Of a DNA stretch of 64,000 nucleotides, positions 15,001-27,000 are shown one piece after another. The notes under the pieces are model-generated. The model was not told where the DNA came from. It saw nothing but the letters and a program-made list of their open reading frames with translations, and searched no databases. A program made the position numbers and the translations under genes. Position 1 is the stretch's first letter. Every line of letters starts with the position of its first letter. Source of the DNA: Antedon bifida (Eukaryota; Echinodermata; Crinoidea; Comatulida; Antedonidae); the NCBI GenBank assembly GCA_963402885.1, contig OY727095.1, positions 7,011,001-7,075,000 on the forward strand, given 5' to 3'.

Positions 15001-18000
15001 GTTGATAGAGTCCACACAATGTGTCGCATTCACACATGGCATGGAAAGACACTCGTCAATGTCATTCTCACAAAATTCTCCATCAAAACCTACAAGAAAA
15101 GGAATATAATTAAATGTTAAATGTATTATTCTGGTCCTCAAGCTTAACTGGAAACTGAGGAAATTCGGATTAGGCCCTCCACGGACCCACAGCAGCCAGA
15201 GCCTACCAGATCAGCACACCGGGAGAGGATCTCCTACTCTTTTCGGATAGCATACTAAGTTCTTTAACGTGCACTATTCAGTACACAGAGGACCAACGGC
15301 TTTACATCCAATCCGATGAGGATGAGGCAATGAGAGTAAATCATCTTGCCTAAGGAATCAGGCTAAGATATATGTCAAATGGTTATAGTGCCGGGTATGG
15401 AACGCTCAATTTAAAGGGGATGAAATTAAAAGTCAAAACAAAAAAAGCCTCTAGCTTACCCTCTATACAAGAACAATTATATTTAGCTATGAGATCTTCA
15501 CATACACCTTCATTTTGGCACGGACTTGATTCGCACTCATCGATATCAACCTTGCAATTGTTGCCGTCAAATCCTGGTAGGCATGTACACTCATACATAT
15601 CTAGCATGTCCTCGCACACTGCGCCATTAAGGCATGGGTTCGATTCACATTCATTGATATCTTGGTCGCAGTTTGTTCCCTCGTAGCCAACGGTACAATT
15701 ACATGTGTATTGGTTGTCACCGTTGAAGCATGTAGAATTGTATTGACATGGGCTACTAGAACATTCGTCATAATCAACACACTCATCTTTTTCTTCAACT
15801 AAAAGATAAAGACAATATCAACAAAATATTATTTAACTCCAGTTACAGTCTTTCGTAAAACCAGATTTTATATTCACCAAAATCAAATAATTATTTCACA
15901 CTTTTTAAAATAGTATACTTTCTTAAAACCCAAATTTCCTGAAAACTTGACATTTTGGTACCTAAAGTTGGTAGAGTTGTAGTGCTTATTATAAGAGGGT
16001 CTTTTTCAGTGTGATGCTGTGGCTGTATTAACCATTCACACTAAATAAAAATATCTCCCAAGTGAATACAATTTAAGGGAAATATTTATTGAGTTAAGTG
16101 AAATACTTAATACAATATTTAAGGGAAATATCTAACTTAAGTGTGACTGATAAATACAGCCACTGGATCCTTTGTGGGTAAATAAAAGCGTACTCACATG
16201 TTCCGTCAGGACAGTCACACACATACGTATTGATGAGGTCACGACAAACATAGGTATCATTGCATGTTATCCCTTCACATTCATCAATGTTAACGGTACA
16301 ATAGGTTCCTTCAACAACAAAAAACCATAAATAAACTTACAATTAAATACAGAAATGTAGTGTTTTTAATTTTGCATATTTCCAAATATAGTAGTAGTCA
16401 ACTAATTATACCCCATAGTGGGATTATATCTGCATCTCTATAGTATACTGTATATGGATTACATACAGCAGGAAGTAAACAACAGAATATGTGTAGTGTA
16501 AATGCTGTGTAAAACAACCCATTAGGAAGATACAGTATATGTGCAGATACCACTGTTTCAGATCAATGTTATCCCCTTAAGCTCTGTTTACACTATTAAA
16601 TTAGTTTGACAAAAAAAGTGCGATGTGCAAATATGGTAGTGATATGACTAAATATCAGAGTGATATGACATCATCATGTCCATACAGTATATGGGCACAT
16701 GACATTTTTTTGTCACATAAAGTTTGATAGTGTAGACAGAGCTATGTAATATGCTTTAGAAATGTTGTAGGTGTGAATAGGGTACTTTCTTATATGTATA
16801 TTACATATACTATACCTTCAAATCCTGCTGGACACTCACAGGTAAATCCATCTATCCTGTCAACACATGTTCCGTGGTTTGCACAAGGACTGGACCTACA
16901 CTCATCTTCTTCCTCCTCACAATTATCCCCTGTGAAACCGCTCATGCATATGCAAATGTATCCACCATTAGTATCCATACAGGTGCCACTATTTTCACAT
17001 GGAGAAAATGAACACTCGTCGATCGGAAGCGAGCAGAAACGACCTTCGTAACCAGTACTTGTACAGTCACAGGTGAAGTTATTGATGCCATCACGACAAA
17101 CTCCTCCGTTCAAGCACGGATAGGATAAACATTCATCAATGTTTGTCTCGCAGGTGACTCCAGTGAAACCTAAATGGAAATTAGACGAATAATTAACAAT
17201 ATGCAAATAAAGATTTGAACATATGATTAATGCTGGGAATAGAACACCCCATTTTTGTTCAGTTCAGTCATACTAAAGTCATACCACAAAACTGTATGAT
17301 ATAAAGTCTAGCATCCTGCAGTATTGTGTCTGCTGACAGCAACAGGCGCATACCACAGCATCTACCTCCTAATATTAACTTAATCTAACAATCTAAATTG
17401 TATGTCACTACTATATTACCGCAATGAAGTTTGTTGTCAGAAGACACAATACTGCAGAATGTATATTGTCACTAGACATGATACTGAATAATATTTGAAT
17501 CCAAGACTCACCTTCAGTACAATTACAATAATAACCATCATTGTTGTTCTGACAACTAGCTCCGTTTTCGCATGGATCACTTGCGCAATAGTTGGCAGTC
17601 ATATTGCACCCTATTCCCGAGAATCCATAAGGACAAACACATACAGTGTAGTTTCCGTGATCTCGCTCTTGACAAATTCCTTCTCCGCACTTTAGAGCGT
17701 AGCGGGGATCATTACTTCCGCATAAATTACCTAAAGGAAAGGCAAACATTGTTAATGAAAAGTACCTATAAAAAAATTGTGATATGCCCAAATATGGTAG
17801 TGATATGACATCATGTCCATATGGGCTTCACATAATATTTTTTGTCACATTAAGTTTGATAGTGTAGACATAGCTTAAGATGTAATGTGTGCTGAAAAAA
17901 CCGTATGATGTATGTGAAGAAGTCTTTGATAGCCTTTGATCTCACCATTATCTTGTTCACAGTTTACTCCTGAATATCTTGTGGTACACCTGCATTCATA

Positions 18001-21000
18001 ACCACCTGTGATATCAATGCACTGTCCATTGTGTTGGCATGGAACACTGTAACAATGGTCTATATCATCACCTAAAAAACAATACCAATAAATATTATGA
18101 TACATGGTATATAATAACTAATCCTGAATGTGCCCCAAAGCTCTGTCTACACTATCAAACTTTATGTGACAAAAAATGTGATGTGTCCATATATGTACAC
18201 GATGATGTCATATCACTACCATTGGGCATATCACTACCATATTTGGGCATATCACACATTTTTTGTCAAACTAGTTTAATAGTGTAGACAGAGCTTTACA
18301 ATTTTGATAATAATAAAATATCAGAAAACAGAAGGGTGTGAGATTAGTATGTTATTGTTAGCATACAAAAGTACACAACTAGAACTAGTATTCTAGTAAT
18401 CAAAACATTTCTAAATCAAGGAACAACAAGTGTTGCAAAACAGCATATTATACACACATTAAAACCTGTCATTGTAATCATGTTGTAATTAGATACAAAT
18501 AATGAATAAATTTCAACATAAATGACCTTTCATTAGAGGTCACACTTATTGTAACAGCATGAGATGGAAGGTCTAATCTGTATACTAATGTATTTACAAT
18601 GGATAGTGTAAACAGATTGTTGTGTGTGGCTGTGCAGAAACAATTATTTCCAAATTTAACATTTAATTTTTTTTCTTGAAACTCAATGAAAAATAAGTCT
18701 CCCTATCCAATGGCATTAAATACAAAATTAGCCCATGGGCTTCTTTTTGAAATACTTACATCCTTGCTGCGTTTCCAGCGGACACTGCCCCCACTGCACA
18801 TTCTCCGTGTAGACTACATCATCAAAATCCACATTGCTTCCTTCTTCGATGCAGCCTATAAAACCGTTGCCAATCGTCACCTTTGACCCGTCACTAAGGT
18901 CGATACTGAGCAATTCACTATCAGGGCCACTGACGTACGAATCAGAAAATGACCCGGCATCTACTACAATCTGAACCTGTTGACCCGACTTGACAATCTC
19001 CGTCGATAACTGGACGTTTGTCCAGATGTTACTGTTCAAGTCTGAACCAATTCTCGTACTATTTGCAATACCAGATGCATTCCACTGGACTATTAACGCA
19101 CCACTGGCGTCGTCCAATGACATTTCAAACGTATCGTTGTTGAGACCAGTATCAGTAATAAGCTGGCCACCGTTGCAAGTTCGAAATCCAAATTGGAATC
19201 CATTTTGAATATTTAATGTGGTGTTTAGGACAACCACAGATGACCCGTTAAAATAACCCTCACTTGTACCTGTTGTACAGGTAACATTTATTGCCACGCC
19301 TGTGAAAATCAAAAGAAAATGTTTTATTCCAAATCCAAAAGCAATTTTTTTTTATTTTAATGAAATGCCTACCATAATATGCAAATCTACAAAAAACCTA
19401 CACTGTAAAACCTAAAGGACATTATTTTTAATTAATTTGAGTAATACTGATATTCTATCAAAACTAGTTCTAAACGAAATAAAATACATTAATTTAAATT
19501 GATCAAAATATCGTTCGTTGTCTTGAAAAACAACATTACCATACCCACTTCAAAATTTAATTTTTATATTTAAAATCTTTACCTGATTTTTAAACTTATA
19601 CTTTAAAAAAAATACCTTGTATAGTACATACATGTGCTGTATAAAAAACACCTACAGTATTTACTACAGTAGGCTAGTTTTATCACCTTGACCTAATTAT
19701 ATTATGTTTGTAAAGTCAGGGATTTTATAAACCTTATTCTTTATCAATGGTCACAATTCATTCATAAACTCTTTATCTTTCTTCTTAAATTACTTTTACA
19801 ATTTACAAATACCTATACATAATGGACAAATATTACACAGCTAAGTAAGATGTTGACGCTATATATACAAGACACCCAAATTACACCTGCCAAATATCAT
19901 ATTTTCATTATATTCCTATTTTGTTTAGACGTGTTGTACTGTATGTATGGTGTTTAAATAAAATCAACCAAACTCGAGTAATTTTACAATGATCCCTTTA
20001 AATTAAATAGATTTAGTGGTACTAATACAGTATGCTTATAGTTATACTTATAGAGTTGAGCAGACATGGGTTTTTTTTTTGGGTGTTCCTATCTTCTGAT
20101 GTAATGACGCAAATCATCACCCAGTCTTAAGCTCTGTCTACACTTTTTTTGGGTGTTCCTATCTTCTGATGTAATGACGCAAATCATCCCCCAGTCTTAA
20201 ACTACTGTAGTTTGACAACAAAAAAGTGTGATGTGCCCAAATATGGTAGTGATATATGGGCACATCACATTTGTCAACTAAAGTTTGATAGTGTAGACAG
20301 AGCTTTATACACAACTCTATACAATATCTCAGATCATACACTACACATGTTTTGTTTGCCTACATGCTCAGATAAAGTAACTCATTATTTCTGAGAGGTG
20401 CCAATTACAGGGGTGCCAATTAATTCTCTTAATTAAAAATCAAAAGGATGCGGCTACATTTTTGTCATTTTCTATAGATGACAAACAAATCAGTATGAGC
20501 TATTCTTTCTTTGTCTTTTTAATATCATGAACCAAAATTGTATTTTCCGTTGACATTTGATGAAAGGCTGTAAATGACATTTGATGAAAGGCTGTTAAAA
20601 CATTGTAACATTCAACAACCTGGGACAGAGGTCAAAGGGCGGTAAATAATATAAACACTGAGCGCAATACAATAGCAGTGATGTAAACAAACATCATTCA
20701 CGTTGATAGATGAATGGATTCCTAGTTATCAAAATTAATAAGAAGATGTTACAGCTGCTGAATATTTTAACTGATTTCAGATGATGCAAAACTAGGATAT
20801 AATAGGAATCGGTGTTTTCCAAAGGTTTGGCACTTTCTCTCTGGCTGTTCTACTTTTTGGTTTGATTTAGTTTTTTGTTTATTTTATTTCTATCTTGAAG
20901 TAATTAATTAATTTGCCTTTAGATTTATTCCAAAAAAAAATTTTGAATAAAATAAAAAACAAAAACCCCAGATATTTGCATGTACGAATCCAATTGTTTT

Positions 21001-24000
21001 TACTCGGGGTACCCGAGTCTAGGACTCTCTCATCTTCTCCTCTTCCATCCGACACTATTGAGTAAAAAGTGCGATTTATAAAGTACTAATCCTCCCTTAT
21101 TCGTTGTAGTACTGAGCTGGGATTTGGCATGAATTTACTACTGTAGTGTATAGGTCCTCAAAGCTATAGAGCCGGATGCAGCCATATGACGTCTCGAAGA
21201 TGGTACCTTATAGCCGTATTTGGTAGCCATTATATAGTTTGTGTCTGTCTACTAAATTCATTGCAGTTGGCATTACACTATAGTGTGTGTTCACAAGTCT
21301 AAAGGTTGCCGTACAGTGTTGACAAAACTCTAGTAAAATATGCCAAAGATACACTTTGTATGTTTATAAGTTGTTTTGAGACTGTGTAATATGGTAGTAG
21401 TCACTCTCATACTGTAGGCCTACATTTAAAAGTCTAGGACTCTCTCATCTTCTCCTCTTCCATCCGACACTATTGAGTAAAAAGTGCGATTTATAAAGTA
21501 CTAATCCTCCCTTATTCGTTGTAGTACTGAGCTGGGATTTGGCATGAATTTACTACTGTAGTGTATAGGTCCTCAAAGCTATAGAGCCGGATGCAGCCAT
21601 ATGACGTCTCGAAGATGGTACCTTATAGCCGTATTTGGTAGCCATTATATAGTTTGTGTCTGTCTACTAAATTCATTGCAGTTGGCATTACACTATAGTG
21701 TGTGTTCACAAGTCTAAAGGTTGCCGTACAGTGTTGACAAAACTCTAGTAAAATATGCCAAAGATACACTTTGTATGTTTATAAGTTGTTTTGAGACTGT
21801 GTAATATGGTAGTAGTCACTCTCATACTGTAGGCCTACATTTAAAAGTAACACATCCAAATGCCAACTTTAAGTCAATGGCTACCAGATGTCTCTGTGAG
21901 ACGGTTATTTGAACCAGTACCAGTACCAGTACACTACACTATACTTTAACACGCCTTAAATAAATAATAGAAACAGTTGTCACAATACAAATATAACTTT
22001 CAAAATACTAATGGATAAGTCCCATTTCTTTTTAATTGTTAGAGTGAGATGATATAATGGCATCTCATGCTGAGTACCTCAGAGCCCTTGTTTGTGTTAG
22101 TCTACAGGGTATAGTAAATGGGGCTGTATACAGTACAAATAATAATGTCCACTCTAAAAGCCTTGTCTACACTATCAAACTTTATGTGACAAAAAAATGT
22201 GATGTGGCCATATATGGACATGATGATGTCATATCACTACCATATTTGGATATTTTTTAACTAGTTTGATAGTTAGACAGAGCTTAAGTTGAATGGGGAG
22301 TTGACAGATTGACAGTTCTATAATATTTAACGAGGCAGACCCGAAATAAATAAAATATCAGAAAGTTATTAGCCTGATAATCAGACTAATAACTTTCTGA
22401 TATTCTCTTTCCATTCATATAAAACGTTCGTTATTTGTTGGTTTTTTTAACTTTTAACAAACTCAAAGTCAAGAAATTTGGATGTGTGGTAACCATGTTT
22501 TTGAGATTCATGGTTGGCCAAATAAGGGCCAGCGAAGCAAGTGTCAGGTTGAGCAAGAGATGATGGGGGTGTTTAAATTAAAAAATAAATCTACTGCCTG
22601 GTACAGTATGTTGTTACAAACTGTATACAATTATTATTTTTGTTTTAAATGTACTTATATTATAATTTGTAGGGTTTTGTGGATAGTTTGAGAGCACTCC
22701 TTTTCACCTGCCCTTCCTAACCTAGGATTACCCCAATGTATCTACATCAATCTGTAGGTGAAAATTTATTGATGTTTTAACCTATTGAAATACCTTGCCT
22801 ACACAATACCTCATAGTTTTTCTAGGTTATTCTATATTATAACATTGAAAGAATTATTATCAATGTATGTAGGTAATAAAACATCATGGTTGAAAGGTTT
22901 CAGTGCTGCTGACATGGAAACTGTAAGGAAAAGAAAGAAATTTAACATAATGGTTTTTAAAATAAAAACGCATAGGATTATTGCTGAATTAGTAAACAAT
23001 CTCTTGTTTGCATAAAGTAAATAATGTTTGATGTCATGAGGACATTAAATTATGTAAACAAGAACCAAGCAAATTAAATTGATTATTATAATTTAATTTA
23101 AAAAATAATTAATTTCCTTATTTCACACCTGTGTATGGTACACATCCAATGTGTTTTTTTATGATATTTATTTTGGATACATACTGTATTCAGGGAAACC
23201 ATACTGTACTGTATTTAACATACATTATGCATTATAGTGAATATGTAAGTAAGTGTAAGTAATTATACATACTTTTGGCATAACCAGTGTGTTTTACTAT
23301 CAACAACCAACAATGTTTATGTCACTGTGTACACTTTGATCTACAAGAGTATTGACTCAACACTAACAGCAAACTTATTATTACTGTATATTATTTGTGA
23401 CACTGACGTTTCTATGGAATGAATTTGTATTTTGTGATGTGTCCAAATATGGTAGTGATATGACATCATCACGTCCATATGTGTGCACATCACACGTTTT
23501 TTTAACAAAGCGTTAGATTTTATTACAATTTTGTAATTTGTTTTATATATATATTGTTAAATATCATTTTTACTTTAAAAATTACAAATTATTAATTATT
23601 TTAATCAGATTTATGAACTAATAAATGGATAATATTCAAAGATTAATAGTACAGTTTCCAAAATATTATTTTTTTGCATATTTGCCTTTTATTTGTATTT
23701 AAAGATTAAAGAATTTTATTTTTTTAGGCAAATATGCTACATTAATTTTCATAAAGTATGTTATTGTTAATTTGTAACACTTTCAACCTGAATAAACTGT
23801 AGATTAAGGCCCCAATTATTGAAAAACAATGGTATAGCCTAGGGTTATCGGCAGCTGCTGGTGGTGTTACTATACATACTGTACACAAGGCATTGTGGCC
23901 TACATGTGGTTCTTTATGAAGTTCAAGTGTGGTTAGGCATACACCTTAATTAGTGGTTCATTAAATATTGCTTAATTTCATCAAGCTATGCAAATGTAAC

Positions 24001-27000
24001 TCAATTTTGTAAGCTACTGATTAAAATGTATGGATTAATTTTTAGTAGAAATTAAGATTGATTTTTACAATCTACATAAATTAATACGAAATAAAATTAA
24101 TTTCATGGATCTTTTCAAAATGATTTTAATTTAAAATACTATTAATACAACAGAATAGTACATTAAATAAATATTAGAAATAAATTATTAGTTACAGTAG
24201 AAGAAAAAAAAATTACTAAATCATTAAAAATAAGTAAAAAAGACTGTATGCATCTAAATTAAATATTGAATATTAATAAAATATCCCTACAAAATTAAAA
24301 CTTTCTTAATAACTAAAAATTAATTTGTATCGCTTGTTTTGGGCACGCTCCGCCATAAGGAGCTACTGCACTGTATGTCCCCATAAACCAATACTGTATG
24401 TACTCATTTTATACATACAGTAATAAAATCCATATCTACACTGTACTGTAAAGCTCTGTCTACACTATCAAACTTTGTTTGACAAAAAAATGTGATATGC
24501 CCATATATGGACATGATGATGTCATATCACTACCATATTTGAGCACATCACACACTTTTTTTTTGTCAAACTAGTTTGATAGACAGAACTTTATTCTCTG
24601 AAAAACAAGGTGTCACAGTCAGATGCTGACATTATGATCCTATTGACTACACATTCTACAATAAATAACTTGTTTCAACAATAAATAACTTCTTTTTGAA
24701 ATGAAATAAAATGTTCCTACTATTGATGAACGTGCTTTATCCACAATGACGACATGATGTAGTTGTCATGACAACAGCATAGGTGATAAGTCAGGTGATT
24801 GTGTTGATGAACAAAAAATCCTTCCTCCTCCAGACACGAAATCGATGAATAAATAAAATTATGGCAGCTTGTGTACCGCAGTTTTGTTTTTATTAATTTG
24901 TAAGTTACATTTTGATTAAATTAAATTATAATGAAAAAATTACATTTTGATTAAATTAAATTATAATGAAAAAATGAAGATTAATTAAATCAGACTTTGA
25001 ATACGTTATTTTATAGTTTTAATAAAGTTAATCCCTTCCATAAAAAAACAACAAAACAATAATGTTTTCTCATATAAAATGACAAAATAAATGGTTAAAT
25101 TCAACCAAAAACCCAGTGATTAAAATTATAATGTATGATTTAATGAATAGTGATCTTTTTTTTTTCATTTTTTAGAATGTATGTTGTAAAAATGTAATCA
25201 GATGTTTTTTCTATACACACACATAATGGATGACTGAATGTTAGTGATTAGTACTTTTAGAAACAAACATAAAATAGCACATAAAATTGGATAACAAGAT
25301 AAATAATTAAAAATTAAAAACAATTATGTAAAGCTATATGACTCATTGTGAAAGTATTAGTATAGGCATTAAAAAAACCCAAACAAATCATAAAATAAAA
25401 TGTTTACAAATGAAAATATCAGAATATGAATGATTAAAAATAAAGACCATATTAAAAATAACAATTTTTGTAGAGCCTACTGTATTAACTATTATACACT
25501 ACTTTATACTAATAATTTTGATCTTCTATCTTTTCCTTTTAACGTTAGCTAGGTTTAACTATGAAATTGTAGTAGAGAAATAAACCTCAAAATGATTGTA
25601 AAATTTGTTAATTCTTCATCAGTAAATTGGTATTTTGCTTTGTAAATTATGAACAATCCTTTTAAGAGCATAGAAAAGAATTTAATCTTTAGTTAATAAG
25701 AATCAAAATGAAAGTGGTGGAGTGAACTGAAGCCATATTTAGCAGTCAACATAATAGCCATGCAGAAAATAGTGCATACTACAGTGTGACTCAACCTATT
25801 GTTAAGATAACAATGGTTCTAATCAATAAACAGCCTATTCATATAGCATAACAGTACACACAGTATCCGTACTATTATATTATATTATTAATAAACATTA
25901 GCTAGTGTATTCATCATTGCCAATGACATATTACATAAATACAATGTACTGGTAGAATCATGGCGGATATTTTTTTCCTCTATGGTAGAAAAGAATTAAG
26001 AAAAACAAACAATGAAAGGCAATGATAGTTATTTATAAATTTGGATTTCATAAGGAAATTAAATTGTACAAAATAAATTTGATATGATAGACAAATTAAA
26101 AATAATTACTCATTAATTAACTGATTAAAAACATATGGAATTTAGTGTAGGTAATAAATAAACTATGAAGCGATTTAAAATACAAAAACAGTACAAAATT
26201 GTAAACAAAACAAAAAACCAAAGCGCAACACAGCAAAAAGTTAGTTTTCAAACAAAATTACAAATTTCACAAAGACAAAATATATACTGAATTTGCAAAT
26301 TGCAATAAAAATTAAATACAATAAATACTGTAATCATTTTTTCATGAAAAAAAAAATTGCTTTATTATTGATAAAAAACTTAATAATTGATCAACTTGTC
26401 ATATTTTTTAGAAATATTTCTGATATTGATTCACAATATGTTTCATACAAGGAGTTAATCTATTATAATGAATTGCACAAACCAAAAAAAATCATATTGA
26501 AAATGGCAGATGTTTTAAATATTAAATTTGGTTAGTATTTAAACATGCATATAGGCCTTACATACAAACACTAGATTTAATAATAAATAATTTAATGATT
26601 TAATAATGCAATAATGTTTATTTTAGTTCTATTCCAAAAACAATTATGTGTTATTTATAATTTTCCAATGACCTATTTTGCACTAATTAAAATAAATCTA
26701 GACCAAATATGGAGCTATAATATAAAGCAATATAGGAAGATATTAAACCAATGACTTCCCGTTCAAACAATAAATAACTCTAAGGCCTAAAATTTAATAA
26801 TTTTAATTCAGTCTTGTAATAGTGCATTAAATGCTAAAACCTGTCAAAATAAATGTCAGCATATTAGGTGAGTTTTTAAAGCAGTAATTAAAAATTAGCA
26901 AATGGAATTAATAAAATTAGATTAGTTAGTATGGCTTTAGTACCTTACCATTTGGTATATAGGCCTAATAATAATAATAATAAACTTTTTAATTAATATA

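Noticed and set aside
26293-26535. 80-codon plus-strand frame in crumbs-like intron 1
   Set aside because: Lys/Ile/Asn-rich translation of AT-rich DNA with no recognisable features.
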